NCBI GenBank assembly: GCA_041396705.1
Contig: JAWKYB010000009.1
Location: forward strand, 62,001-126,000
Length of the DNA stretch: 64,000 nt
Reading direction: 5' to 3'
DNA from: Alphaproteobacteria bacterium
GTDB lineage: Bacteria > Pseudomonadota > Alphaproteobacteria > CALKHQ01
Positions 9,159 to 17,077 of this stretch are shown in pieces. A model generated the notes under the pieces. The model was not told the origin of the DNA. It was given only the letters and a program-made list of their open reading frames with translations, and searched no databases. The position numbers and the translations under genes were made by a program. Position 1 is the stretch's first letter, and each line of letters begins with the position of its first letter.

Positions 9159-9688
9159 CGGACAACGATCCCCTTTTCCAGGACATAGCGGCCCTGCGGG
9201 TGGTCGATCGCGATGCCGATCGCCCAGTTGCCCGGCATCGGGAAATCCAGGTCCGTCGCATAGACGCCGATGCCGACCGGATCGAGGGTCACCGTCCGGG
9301 TGAACCCTTCCTGCAGCGGACGGTCGATGGTCGCGGTGACCGTGGCGCCGGTCAGGGCGGTGCCGTCGGCCTCGCGAACCGCGACGGTCAAGCGCCCCTG
9401 CAACGGGTCGATCGCGGCATAGCGGTCGGTGACCTGCCAGCCCAGCGCCTCCTGCGCCGCCAGTTTCTCCAGCGTGTCGTTGTAGGCGAGGCCGCGGTCG
9501 TAGGCATTGTCGGTGGCGAGCCCGTTGAAGGTGTCGATCGAAAAGCCGAGCAGGGCGCCGTTGGCGGCCAGCACCACGCCGAAGAAGGCGACGATGGCCC
9601 AGGGAATCCACCGGCTGCGCCGCGGGTCGGCCGGCGGCGCGGGCGTGAAATGCCCCTCCGGGTGGGGACTAGGGTCCGCGGAAGACAT
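9155..9688 (-). CDS. ccoH: FixH/CcoH family assembly protein
   Basis: A 177-residue membrane-anchored protein of the FixH family, required for stable cbb3 oxidase assembly. A proline-rich N-terminus leads to one transmembrane helix (WIPWAIVAFFGVVLAANG, about 28-45). The periplasmic part carries the FixH block YNDTLEKLAAQEALGW followed by a beta-rich domain (LTVAVREADG, FTRTVTLDPVG, YVLEKGIVVR). Its start lies within the last 20 bases of ccoG and its stop overlaps the ccoI start, so the genes are tightly coupled. Confidence 0.93.
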   Translation of the reverse strand: MSSADPSPHPEGHFTPAPPADPRRSRWIPWAIVAFFGVVLAANGALLGFSIDTFNGLATDNAYDRGLAYNDTLEKLAAQEALGWQVTDRYAAIDPLQGRLTVAVREADGTALTGATVTATIDRPLQEGFTRTVTLDPVGIGVYATDLDFPMPGNWAIGIAIDHPQGRYVLEKGIVVR

Positions 9689-11135
9689 CGTCGATGCTCG
9701 TCGTCTCGCCGGTCTCGCTCTCGGTCAGCACGAAGGTGACCGGCACGGTGTCGCCGTCGATGCTGTCGGGCGCGACGCTGACATAGACCTGAAACTCCGC
9801 GACCGAATCCGCCGGCGCGGTCAACGTGACCGGCGCGCTCATCACGCCGTCCATCCCGACCACCTGGAAGCGCGGGTCGGCCAGCCCGGTCACGGTCAGC
9901 GTATAGGTACGCGGCTCATGGGTCTTGTTCAGCACCTTGATCTCGTAGCCGTTGCGCACGCTGCCGTCGGACAGGGTCACGAACAGCGGCGCCCGGTCGT
10001 GCAGCACGGTCATGTCTTCGCTCGACCGGCCGGACAACCCGACGGCCATGATAGCCGCTACGATCGCCAGCACCACAACGTAAACGATGGTGCGCGGGCG
10101 GACCGGGCGCGGACGCGGGCCGGCGCAGCTCGGATCGGCATGCTTTGCCTGCATGCGCTTCTCGGTGTCGAAGGCGATCAGGCCGCGCGGGCGCTCCACC
10201 CGGTCCATGATCTCGTCGCAGGCATCGATGCACAGGCCGCAGCCGATGCACTCCAGCTGGATGCCGTCGCGGATGTCGATGCCCATCGGGCATGCCGCCA
10301 CGCACTGCTTGCAGTCGATGCAGTCGCCGCGGCCGTCCCAGCTCTGGCCCTTCTTGTGCGGCCCGCGCGGTTCGCCGCGCCAGTCGCGATAGGTGACGAC
10401 CAGGCTTTCCTCGTCCAGCAGCGCCGACTGGATGCGCGGCCACGGGCACATGTAGGTGCACACCTGCTCGCGCGCCCAGCCGGCGAGCAGATAGGTGGTG
10501 GCGGTGAACAGCCCGACGAAGAAATAGACGGTGAAGCTGGACTGGCCGGTGAAGAACTCGGCGACGAAAGTGGGCGCGTCCTGGAAGTACATCATCCAGG
10601 CGCCGCCGGTCAGCAGCGCGATCAGCAGCCAGATGCCGTGCTTGACCGCGCGCTTGACCAGCTTGGCGCCGCTCATCGGCGACTTGTCGAGTCGGATGCG
10701 GGCGCTGCGGTCGCCCTCGACCAAGCGCTCCACCCACATGAACAGGTCGGTCCACGCCGTCTGCGGGCAGGCATAGCCGCACCAGATCCGCCCGAACAGG
10801 CTGGTCGCCAGGAACAGCCCGACCGCCGCCAGGATCAGGATGCCGGTCAGGTAGTAGACCTCCTGCGGCCAGATCTCGATGAAGAAGTAGTACGCCCGCC
10901 GGTTGCCGAGATCGATCAGCACCGCCTGGTCCGGCACGCCCGGCCCGCGGTCCCAGCGCAGCCAGGGCGTCACGTAATAGACCGTCAGCAGCAGGATCAG
11001 CGCCGCCCACTTGATCTGGCGCCAGCGGCCCGATACGGCCTTCGGGAAGACCTTGACCCGGTCCGCATACAGCGGGGTCTTCTTCTGTTCGGCGCGCGAC
11101 AGGATCTCGTCGTGCTTGTCCGTCGCCTCGGTCAT
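9669..11135 (-). CDS. ccoG: cbb3 oxidase accessory protein CcoG (FixG), polyferredoxin
   Basis: A 488-residue membrane iron-sulfur protein implicated in copper reduction for cbb3 assembly. Several N-terminal helices carry the CGYACPQTAWTDLF and CTYMCPWPRIQ motifs. Two [4Fe-4S] ferredoxin motifs follow (CIDCKQCVAACP and CIGCGLCIDACD). After a further helix (TIVYVVVLAIVAAIMAVG) comes an Ig-like C-terminal domain (YEIKVLNKTHEPRTYTL). ATG 11135 has GGAAG upstream and replaces a GTG six codons earlier. It follows ccoP after a 115-base gap containing two hairpins. Confidence 0.96.
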   Translation of the reverse strand: MTEATDKHDEILSRAEQKKTPLYADRVKVFPKAVSGRWRQIKWAALILLLTVYYVTPWLRWDRGPGVPDQAVLIDLGNRRAYYFFIEIWPQEVYYLTGILILAAVGLFLATSLFGRIWCGYACPQTAWTDLFMWVERLVEGDRSARIRLDKSPMSGAKLVKRAVKHGIWLLIALLTGGAWMMYFQDAPTFVAEFFTGQSSFTVYFFVGLFTATTYLLAGWAREQVCTYMCPWPRIQSALLDEESLVVTYRDWRGEPRGPHKKGQSWDGRGDCIDCKQCVAACPMGIDIRDGIQLECIGCGLCIDACDEIMDRVERPRGLIAFDTEKRMQAKHADPSCAGPRPRPVRPRTIVYVVVLAIVAAIMAVGLSGRSSEDMTVLHDRAPLFVTLSDGSVRNGYEIKVLNKTHEPRTYTLTVTGLADPRFQVVGMDGVMSAPVTLTAPADSVAEFQVYVSVAPDSIDGDTVPVTFVLTESETGETTSIDDVFRGP

Positions 11136-11156
11136 GCTCGCTTCCAACGGCACGGC

Positions 11157-11222
11157 GCGGGTGCGAAACGCCGCACCCGCCGGTTCAGGTCAACTGGGAA
11201 TGCCGCTCGCTTCGGGGAGCGG
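11157..11222 (-). terminator. two hairpins between ccoP and ccoG
   Basis: Reading leftward after ccoP, the gap holds a 6-bp stem (CCGCTC at 11203-11208 with GAGCGG at 11217-11222) and then a perfect 9-bp stem (GCGGGTGCG at 11157-11165 with CGCACCCGC at 11172-11180). They probably attenuate or process the transcript between the structural ccoNOQP genes and the assembly genes ccoGHIS, so that subunits outnumber assembly factors (inference). Confidence 0.45.
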
Positions 11223-11250
11223 GCTTATTGGCCGCCGCCGCGGCTGGCTC

Positions 11251-12123
11251 TCACTGCCCGCCGCCGCTGTTGTGCACGTAGACGGTCAGCATCTTGATCG
11301 TGGCGTCGTCCAGGCGTCCCTGCCAGGTCGGCATCACGCCCAGGCGGGGATTGTCGATCTGGGCCATGATCGACGCACGATCGCTGCCGTACAGCCAGAT
11401 CTGGTCGCGCAGCGACGGCGCACCGACCGACTGCATGCCGGCGCCGTCCGCCCCGTGGCAGGCGGCACACTGCTCCGCGAAGATGCCGGCGCCGCGTTCC
11501 GCCGCCGCGGTGTCGTGGGCTTGGCCGGACAGGCTGAGCACATAGTCGGCGACGTCGCCGATCTGGGCGCCGTCGAGCATGCCGAGCTGGCCGAATGCAG
11601 GCATCACCGACGTCCGCGTCTGCGCATCGGTGCCGCGGATGCCGACGCGGATGGTGTGCTCGATGTCCGCCATCGTGCCGCCCCACAGCCAGTCGTCGTC
11701 GACCAGGACGGGATAGCCGCCCTGCTGGCCGCCGCCGCCCAGCCCGTGGCACGGCGCGCAGTTGTCGGCGAAGGCGGTGCGGCCGCCCACCATGGCGAAT
11801 TCGCGCAGCTGCGGGTCGGCGTTGATCTCGGTCGGCGTCGACGCGGCGATGGCGCTCAGATTTCCGGCCTGCCGTTCCGCCGCGCGGGCCAGGGTCTCGT
11901 CGAGGACGGACCGCTCCTGCCGGCCGAGCACGCCCTCGTAGTAGCCGCTGATGCCCGGTACCGACGGGTACAGCACGAACATCGCGATGGCGACCACGAT
12001 GGTCACGTAGAACACGTAGACCCACCATTTCGGCAGCGGCGTGTCGTACTCGCGGATGCCGTCCCACTCATGGCCGGTCGTCTGCTTGGCGATCGCGGCG
12101 TCCTGTTCGGCTTTGGTCGACAT
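11251..12123 (-). CDS. ccoP: cbb3 oxidase diheme cytochrome c subunit CcoP (FixP)
   Basis: A 290-residue membrane-anchored cytochrome passing electrons to the catalytic subunit. The cytoplasmic N-terminus has the family motif HEWDGIREYDTPLPKWW, then one helix (VYVFYVTIVVAIAMFVLYP). Two heme-c domains follow, CAPCHG and CAACHG, each with a later methionine ligand (VMPAFG, VMPTWQG). ATG 12123 overlaps the stop of ccoQ by one base. Its end at 11251 precedes two hairpins. Confidence 0.96.
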   Translation of the reverse strand: MSTKAEQDAAIAKQTTGHEWDGIREYDTPLPKWWVYVFYVTIVVAIAMFVLYPSVPGISGYYEGVLGRQERSVLDETLARAAERQAGNLSAIAASTPTEINADPQLREFAMVGGRTAFADNCAPCHGLGGGGQQGGYPVLVDDDWLWGGTMADIEHTIRVGIRGTDAQTRTSVMPAFGQLGMLDGAQIGDVADYVLSLSGQAHDTAAAERGAGIFAEQCAACHGADGAGMQSVGAPSLRDQIWLYGSDRASIMAQIDNPRLGVMPTWQGRLDDATIKMLTVYVHNSGGGQ

Positions 12124-12338
12124 CAGGCCTTGCCTCCGGCATGGGTGCCTGCGCCGCGGCGGCGGGTGCCCGCCGTCTCGCCGCGCTGGGGTTCGTCGTC
12201 GTCGAGGGGGATTCGCGAGGCGTGCTCGAACCGGGCCTTGTTGCTCGGCCACAGCGCCCACGCCACGATCCCGATGAACAGCAGTCCCAGCCACACCACC
12301 CACAGCGACCGGAACAGCTCGGCGATCTCCTGAATCAT
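12123..12338 (-). CDS. ccoQ: cbb3 oxidase subunit CcoQ (FixQ)
   Basis: A 71-residue small membrane protein that stabilises the cbb3 complex. One transmembrane helix (LWVVWLGLLFIGIVAWALWP) is followed by the family's cytoplasmic FEHASRIPLDDDE block. The Arg/Thr/Gly-rich tail is longer than in typical 50-60 residue CcoQ. It sits between ccoO and ccoP, one base overlapping the latter. Confidence 0.9.
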   Translation of the reverse strand: MIQEIAELFRSLWVVWLGLLFIGIVAWALWPSNKARFEHASRIPLDDDEPQRGETAGTRRRGAGTHAGGKA

Positions 12339-12366
12339 GCGGCCTCTTCGCCCCGTGTCCGGACCG

Positions 12367-13095
12367 TCACTGGATCAGGTCCTCAGTGGTGTAGTTGCTG
12401 AAGTCGACCATGCGGCCCAGCACCTGCAGATAGGCGACCAGCGCATCCATGGCGGTGATCCGGTTCGGGTCGCCGTCGAAGTCGCCGACCGCAGCGCGCG
12501 GATAGCGCGCCAACAGGCCGCTGGTGTCGGATTGCGGCGTGGCCTGTGCGACCACGTCGGCCACGGCCTGCGCCAGCATCTCCTCGTCGTAGGGCACGCC
12601 GACCGCGCTGAGCGCGGCGAGGTGGTCGGCGACGTCGGCGTAGTCCAGATCCTCGTCGAGCAGGAACGCATAGGGCGGCATGATCGACTGCGGCACCACG
12701 GCGCGCGGATCGGCCAGGTGCAGCACGTGCCAGTCGTTGGAATACTTGCCGCCGACGCGGGCGAGGTCCGGCCCCGTGCGCTTCGACCCCCACTGGAACG
12801 GGTGGTCGAACATGCTCTCCGCCGCCAGGCTGTAGTGGCCGTAGCGCTCGACCTCGTCGCGGAACGGCCGCACCATCTGGCTGTGGCAGTTGTAGCAGCC
12901 CTCGCGGACATAGATGTTCCGGCCGAGCTGCTCCAGCGGCGAGTATTGCCGCACGCCGTCGACCGGCTCGATGGTCGACTTGATGGTGTGCAGCGGCACG
13001 ATCTCGACGATGCCGCCGATCGCCACCGTGATCAGCACCAGCACGATCAGCAGGATGACGTTCTTCTCGGCGCGTTGGTGAAGTCCCAAAGCCAT
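12367..13095 (-). CDS. ccoO: cbb3 oxidase monoheme cytochrome c subunit CcoO (FixO)
   Basis: A 242-residue membrane-anchored cytochrome. An N-terminal helix (VILLIVLVLITVAIGGIVEI) precedes the heme-binding block YVREGCYNCHSQMVRPFRDE. Typical CcoO segments follow: YGHYSLAAES, PFQWGSKRTGPDLARVGGKY, the methionine-ligand region QSIMPPYAFL, and MDALVAYLQVLG near the end. ATG 13095 lies five bases after the ccoN stop, so the two are co-translated. Confidence 0.96.
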   Translation of the reverse strand: MALGLHQRAEKNVILLIVLVLITVAIGGIVEIVPLHTIKSTIEPVDGVRQYSPLEQLGRNIYVREGCYNCHSQMVRPFRDEVERYGHYSLAAESMFDHPFQWGSKRTGPDLARVGGKYSNDWHVLHLADPRAVVPQSIMPPYAFLLDEDLDYADVADHLAALSAVGVPYDEEMLAQAVADVVAQATPQSDTSGLLARYPRAAVGDFDGDPNRITAMDALVAYLQVLGRMVDFSNYTTEDLIQ

Positions 13096-13100
13096 CGCCC

Positions 13101-14597
13101 TTACTCCGCCGGCGCCAGACCCGCGGGCCGGACGAGGGCCGGGTGCCCGGCCTCCTCGCGCACGTCGCCGCGGATCGTACGGTAGATGTTGTAGACCATG
13201 ACCAGGGCGCCGGTGAGGAACAGCAGCCCGCCCAGCGCGCGGATCAGGTAGAACGGGTGCATCGCGTCGACCGTCTCGACGAAGGCGTATTGCAGGAAGC
13301 CGAGGCTGTCGTACGACCGCCACATCAGGCCCTGCATGATGCCCGAGACCCACATCGCGGTGATGTAGAGCACGATGCCGATGGTCGCGATCCAGAAGTG
13401 CAGGCTGACCAGCTTCAGCGAATAGAGCTCGCGCCGGCCCCACAGCCGCGGCACCAGGTAGTAGATCGCGCCGAACGAGACGAAGGCGACCCAGCCGAGC
13501 GCGCCGGAATGCACGTGGCCGATGGTCCAGTCGGTGTAGTGGCTGAGCGCGTTGACCTGGCGCACCGACATCAGCGGGCCCTCGAAGGTGCTCATGCCGT
13601 AGAAGGCGACCGAGACCACCAGGATGCGCAGCACCGGATCGGTCCGGAGCTTGTCCCACGCGCCCGACAGCGTCATCAGGCCGTTGATCATCCCGCCCCA
13701 GGACGGCATCCACAGCATGATCGAGAAGGCGGCGCCCAGCGTCTGCGCCCAGTCGGGCAGGGCGGTGTAGTGCAGGTGATGCGGGCCGGCCCAGATGTAC
13801 AGGAAGATCAGCGCCCAGAAGTGGATGATCGACAGCCGGTAGGAATAGATCGGCCGCTCTGCCCGCTTCGGCACGAAGTAGTACATGATGGCCAGGAAGC
13901 CGGCGGTGAGGAAGAAGCCGACCGCGTTGTGGCCGTACCACCACTGGGTCAGCGCGTCCTGCACGCCGGCGAACAGCGTGTAGCTCTTGGCGCCGAAGAT
14001 GCTGACCGGCACCACCAGATTGTTGCCCAGGTGCAGCATGGCGATGGTGACGATGAAGGCCAGGTAGAACCAGTTGGCGACGTAGATGTGGGGCTCGCGG
14101 CGCTTCATGATCGTGCCGACGAACACGACCAGATAGACCACCCAGACGATCGTCAGCCACAGGTCCGCGTACCACTCCGGCTCGGCATATTCCTTGCCCT
14201 GGGTCACGCCCATGATGTAGCCGACCGCGGCCATCACGATGAAGATCTGGTAGCCCCAGAACAGGAACATGCCGGCCGCCCAGCCGCCGAACAGCCGGGC
14301 GCGGCAGGTGCGCTGCACCACGTAGAGCGAGGTGGCGAACAGGACGCTGCCGCCGAAGGCGAAGATGGCCGCCGAGGTGTGCAGCGGCCGCAGCCGGCCG
14401 AAGGTGGTGTACTCCAGATCCAGGTTCAGGATCGGAAAGGCGAGCTGGAGCGCGATGAACACGCCGGCGAGGAACGCGGCGACGCCCCAGAACACGGCCG
14501 CGATGGTGAACATCCGCACCGCGTCCATCTCGTAGACCGGGGCGGCGCTGTTCTCGGCGTGGGCGGGATCGCGCGGGGCTGCTGCGGCATCGGTCAT
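13101..14597 (-). CDS. ccoN: cbb3 oxidase catalytic subunit CcoN (FixN)
   Basis: A 498-residue twelve-helix subunit holding heme b, heme b3 and CuB, the site where oxygen is reduced with high affinity. Ligand regions are visible: LHTSAAIFAFGGS, the CuB histidine in WWYGHNAVGFFLTAG, the His-His pair in GPHHLHYTALPDW, and the heme ligands in HYTDWTIGHVHSGALGW. The N-terminus is short and acidic. ATG 14597 has GGGAA upstream. It is the first structural gene of the ccoNOQP operon, giving the organism respiration at low oxygen. Confidence 0.97.
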   Translation of the reverse strand: MTDAAAAPRDPAHAENSAAPVYEMDAVRMFTIAAVFWGVAAFLAGVFIALQLAFPILNLDLEYTTFGRLRPLHTSAAIFAFGGSVLFATSLYVVQRTCRARLFGGWAAGMFLFWGYQIFIVMAAVGYIMGVTQGKEYAEPEWYADLWLTIVWVVYLVVFVGTIMKRREPHIYVANWFYLAFIVTIAMLHLGNNLVVPVSIFGAKSYTLFAGVQDALTQWWYGHNAVGFFLTAGFLAIMYYFVPKRAERPIYSYRLSIIHFWALIFLYIWAGPHHLHYTALPDWAQTLGAAFSIMLWMPSWGGMINGLMTLSGAWDKLRTDPVLRILVVSVAFYGMSTFEGPLMSVRQVNALSHYTDWTIGHVHSGALGWVAFVSFGAIYYLVPRLWGRRELYSLKLVSLHFWIATIGIVLYITAMWVSGIMQGLMWRSYDSLGFLQYAFVETVDAMHPFYLIRALGGLLFLTGALVMVYNIYRTIRGDVREEAGHPALVRPAGLAPAE

Positions 14598-14825
14598 TCA
14601 GCGGTTCCCATGCTGGCGTAGCGGCGGCGTACGCATGTATTCGCGACTGGGTTCGACTCGAAACTTCGGCCCCGAACAGAAAATCGGTAGCGCGTCGAAA
14701 CAAACGGTGCCGACGCCACAGTCATCGCAGGCACCCTGGCGTCATGTCGGCTGTTGATAGCGCAGTTCTGCTGACCGATTTGGAGGGAAATTGTCGCACC
14801 GGCACGGCCGCGCCGGTCGGGCGGT
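14598..14825 (-). promoter_or_regulatory. presumed promoter region of ccoNOQP
   Basis: 228 bases without a gene separate ccoN from the small membrane gene upstream. cbb3 operons are commonly controlled by Fnr/FixK through TTGAT-N4-ATCAA sites. Only a single TTGAT half-site (14754-14758) is visible here, with a poor partner, so no such operator is claimed. The region is moderately A/T-rich around 14640-14705 and is inferred to contain the operon promoter. Confidence 0.35.
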
Positions 14826-15041
14826 TCAGTGCTGCGGCCGGTGCCGGCCGACGAAACGGGCGATCAGCACGAAGATCGAGACGGCGTTGATCAGGAAAAG
14901 GATCAGGCCGATGACGTAGATGCCGTCGTCATGCGCGCCGCTGGCCATGATCAGCCCGAACAGGCCGAGCACGCCCATCAGGAAGCCCAGGATCCACGGG
15001 CCGATGCCGGCGTTCTCGAGGCGCTGGGTATCGTCGCTCAT
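14826..15041 (-). CDS. 71-residue two-helix membrane protein, unknown function
   Basis: A small inner-membrane protein: a polar start (MSDDTQRLENAG), two hydrophobic helices (PWILGFLMGVLGLFGLIMAS and IYVIGLILFLINAVSIFVLI) joined by a short GAHDDG loop, and a basic end VGRHRPQH. No family is recognised. Its ATG (15041) overlaps the stop of the DUF2189 gene as ATGA, so both are translated together. Position just ahead of ccoN suggests, but does not prove, a link with the terminal oxidase. Confidence 0.75.
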   Translation of the reverse strand: MSDDTQRLENAGIGPWILGFLMGVLGLFGLIMASGAHDDGIYVIGLILFLINAVSIFVLIARFVGRHRPQH

Positions 15042-15832
15042 TCGCTGTCGCTCCATTCGACGCTGTCTTTGTAGGCGGCCCAGGTGGCATGGCCGATCAG
15101 GGGCAGGGTGACGATCAGGCCGACGAATGCCGTGGCCAGGCCGACGCCGATGAACAGCACGATCAGCCAGGCCCACAGCGCCATGGTGCCCTTGTTGCGC
15201 CACGCCACCATCCAGCTGGTGGTGACCGCGGTGAACACCGTGGCCTCGGGCCGGTCGACCAGCAGCGGGATCGCGATCACGCTGAGACCGAACACGATCG
15301 CCGCGAACACCGCGCCGATGCCGCAGCCGACGATCAGGAACGGCAGCGATTCGATCGACACCACCATCTCCAGGAATCCGATCGGGTTGACCGGCGGCGG
15401 CTCGTCGCTGAAGAACATCATGAACAGCAGCGCGGCGAAACGCACCCAGGCGATGTTGACCAGCAGCAGCACCACGCCCATCAGGCCGATCTGCACCGGG
15501 TTGCGCCCGACCGCACGCAGCGCGGTGCCCAGCGTGGTGCTCTGTCCCAACAGTCGCCGACGGCTGACCTCGTAGAGGCCGGCAGCGGCGATCGGCCCGA
15601 CCAGCAGGAAGCCGGCCATCAGCGGGAAGGTCAGGTAGTAGACCTCGCGGTCGAGCACGACCCAGGTCAGCGCCGCGCCGATCACGGCGAAGAACAGGCC
15701 ATAGGCGAGGCCGACGCTCGGCGCGGCCCACAGGTCGCGCCAGCCCTGGGCCAGCCACGACCACGGCTTGTCCATGTCGATCTTGCGCAGCCGCGGGGTC
15801 GCGGCGGCAGGGGCGGTATCCACGGCGCTCAT
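15038..15832 (-). CDS. DUF2189 family integral membrane protein
   Basis: A 264-residue polytopic membrane protein. The DUF2189 layout is clear: an N-terminal segment (RKIDMDKPWSWLAQGWRDLW), then hydrophobic helices including SVGLAYGLFFAVIGAALTWV, a central MFFSDEPPP loop, and the late RPEATVFTAVTTSWMVAWRN and LPLIGHATWAAYKD blocks. In other alphaproteobacteria members often neighbour respiratory oxidase genes, as here ahead of ccoN; the role is unknown. The upstream gap to the lipoprotein gene (15833-15977) holds no gene. Confidence 0.88.
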   Translation of the reverse strand: MSAVDTAPAAATPRLRKIDMDKPWSWLAQGWRDLWAAPSVGLAYGLFFAVIGAALTWVVLDREVYYLTFPLMAGFLLVGPIAAAGLYEVSRRRLLGQSTTLGTALRAVGRNPVQIGLMGVVLLLVNIAWVRFAALLFMMFFSDEPPPVNPIGFLEMVVSIESLPFLIVGCGIGAVFAAIVFGLSVIAIPLLVDRPEATVFTAVTTSWMVAWRNKGTMALWAWLIVLFIGVGLATAFVGLIVTLPLIGHATWAAYKDSVEWSDSE

Positions 15833-15977
15833 CGAGTCACGCGTCCTCTGTGCCGATGCGGATCAATGTTTCGGATGTTCGCGCGAATACTTGCCGGGCG
15901 CAACGGCATCGTCCGCGACGAAACGCCCGGGGGCGTGGCGCCCCCGGGAGCCCGGCCGGGCGGGCGCCGGTGGCGAC

Positions 15978-16358
15978 TCAGAAGGACGAGATGCCGGGCA
16001 GGCTCAAGCCGTCGCGCGTATAGACCTGCCGCGTGAAGCATTCCTCGGTCAGGTCGACCACCAGCAGGCCGGGCTGACCCACCATGCGCACGTTGGCGTC
16101 GAAGCCCACTTCCTGAAGTTCGTTGCGGATCACCTGCTGCTGCGCCAGGTAGGAAATGCTCTCCACGCTGGCCGGCTGCACGCCCGCCGTCTGCAGCTGG
16201 CGGGACACCTCGCCGTCGCAGCGGTTGCCGGCGGAGAACGGGTAGCCGGCGGTCACCGCGGCGTTGTTGGCGGCGGTGCGGCCGGACAGGTCCGATTGGC
16301 AGGCCGCGAGCAGGGCGCCGGCGGCGGCGAGGGCGATGGCGGGTTTGCCGTGATGCAT
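15978..16358 (-). CDS. small lipoprotein, divergent paralogue A
   Basis: A 126-residue predicted outer-layer lipoprotein. The signal peptide ends in a lipobox (ALLAAC, Cys about residue 20). The mature part contains a CDGEVSRQLQTAGV block, which would pair a Cys with the one in EECFTRQVYTRDG near the C-terminus. It is clearly related to the divergent gene at 16591-16989: both have Ala-Phe/Tyr-Pro-Phe then Cys, LLVVDLT/YLIVDLT, and VYTR-GL-LPG at the end. No known domain. ATG 16358 is preceded by GGGAG. Confidence 0.72.
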   Translation of the reverse strand: MHHGKPAIALAAAGALLAACQSDLSGRTAANNAAVTAGYPFSAGNRCDGEVSRQLQTAGVQPASVESISYLAQQQVIRNELQEVGFDANVRMVGQPGLLVVDLTEECFTRQVYTRDGLSLPGISSF

Positions 16359-16590
16359 GACGTGTGACTCCCGTTCTTCGTTGCGCGCGGCCCGTCGCCG
16401 CACCCGATCGTCCGCCCTGTCCGGCGACAGCGGCGGACGCCGCCGCATCGTCGCGCGATATGGCGCAAGCGGCAAGTCCGTCGCCCGTCTCGGCCGCGCC
16501 GGGCGGAGTTGCACGGCCGGCGGCCGCGACAAATATCACTGCGCAGACAAGGCCGGCGTGTGCGCGGCCTGGGCCCGAAGGAGCGATGCG

Positions 16591-16989
16591 ATGGGACGGC
16601 AGGATGGGGGAACGGGACGGCGCGGTGCCACCCGGGCGGTGATGCTGGCGGCCGGCGCGGTCGCGCTGGCCGGCTGCGTCGGCGGGCAGGGCCGGGCGAC
16701 GGGCGAGCGGGCGGCCGCATTCCCGTTCGAAACGGCGCACGAATGCAACACCGCCGTCGCCGCCGCGCTGGACCGGGTCGGCGTCGGCCCCGACCGGATC
16801 GCCAAGCTGTGGTACGACGACCAGATCGGCCGCGACGTCGACGGCGACAGCCGCATCGTCGGCTACACCGTCTGGGCGCGGGTGGCGGAGGGGCCGGGCT
16901 ATCTGATCGTCGATCTGACGCCGCAGTGCTTCGTGCGCCAGGTCTATACCCGCGGCGGTCTGGAGCTGCCGGGCCTGCCCGCCTTCTGA
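16591..16989 (+). CDS. small lipoprotein, divergent paralogue B
   Basis: A 132-residue predicted lipoprotein with lipobox ALAGC (Cys near residue 26) followed by FPFETAHECNTAVAAAL, a KLWYDDQIGRDVDGD segment, and the conserved end LIVDLTPQCFVRQVYTRGG. It is the divergent sister of the gene at 15978-16358. ATG 16591 has AGGAG eight bases upstream; a longer open frame from 16357 is not supported. The 232 bases between the two starts presumably carry both promoters. Function unknown; two conserved cysteines may form a disulfide in the periplasm. Confidence 0.72.
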   Translation: MGRQDGGTGRRGATRAVMLAAGAVALAGCVGGQGRATGERAAAFPFETAHECNTAVAAALDRVGVGPDRIAKLWYDDQIGRDVDGDSRIVGYTVWARVAEGPGYLIVDLTPQCFVRQVYTRGGLELPGLPAF

Positions 16990-17006
16990 GTGCGCGGCCG
17001 CCGGCT

Positions 17007-17027
17007 GCGCTTGAAAGCCACTTGCAC
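17007..17027 (+). promoter_or_regulatory. putative XRE operator upstream of its own gene
   Basis: The sequence GCTTGAAAGCCACTTGC lies about 55 bases before the XRE-cupin start and resembles the perfect palindrome TCAAGTCACTTGA at 17691-17703 upstream of the transport operon (nine of 13 positions, sharing AAG-N-CACTTG). Autoregulation by the XRE protein is inferred. Confidence 0.4.
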
Positions 17028-17077
17028 GGCCTTCAACTTTCCCGCATTGCTTGGCGGTCTCGAAGGGCCGTCGAACG

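Noticed and set aside
14754..14767. TTGAT upstream of ccoNOQP as an Fnr/FixK box
   Set aside because: Only one half-site is present; the expected ATCAA partner at four bases' spacing is missing, so an operator cannot be claimed.
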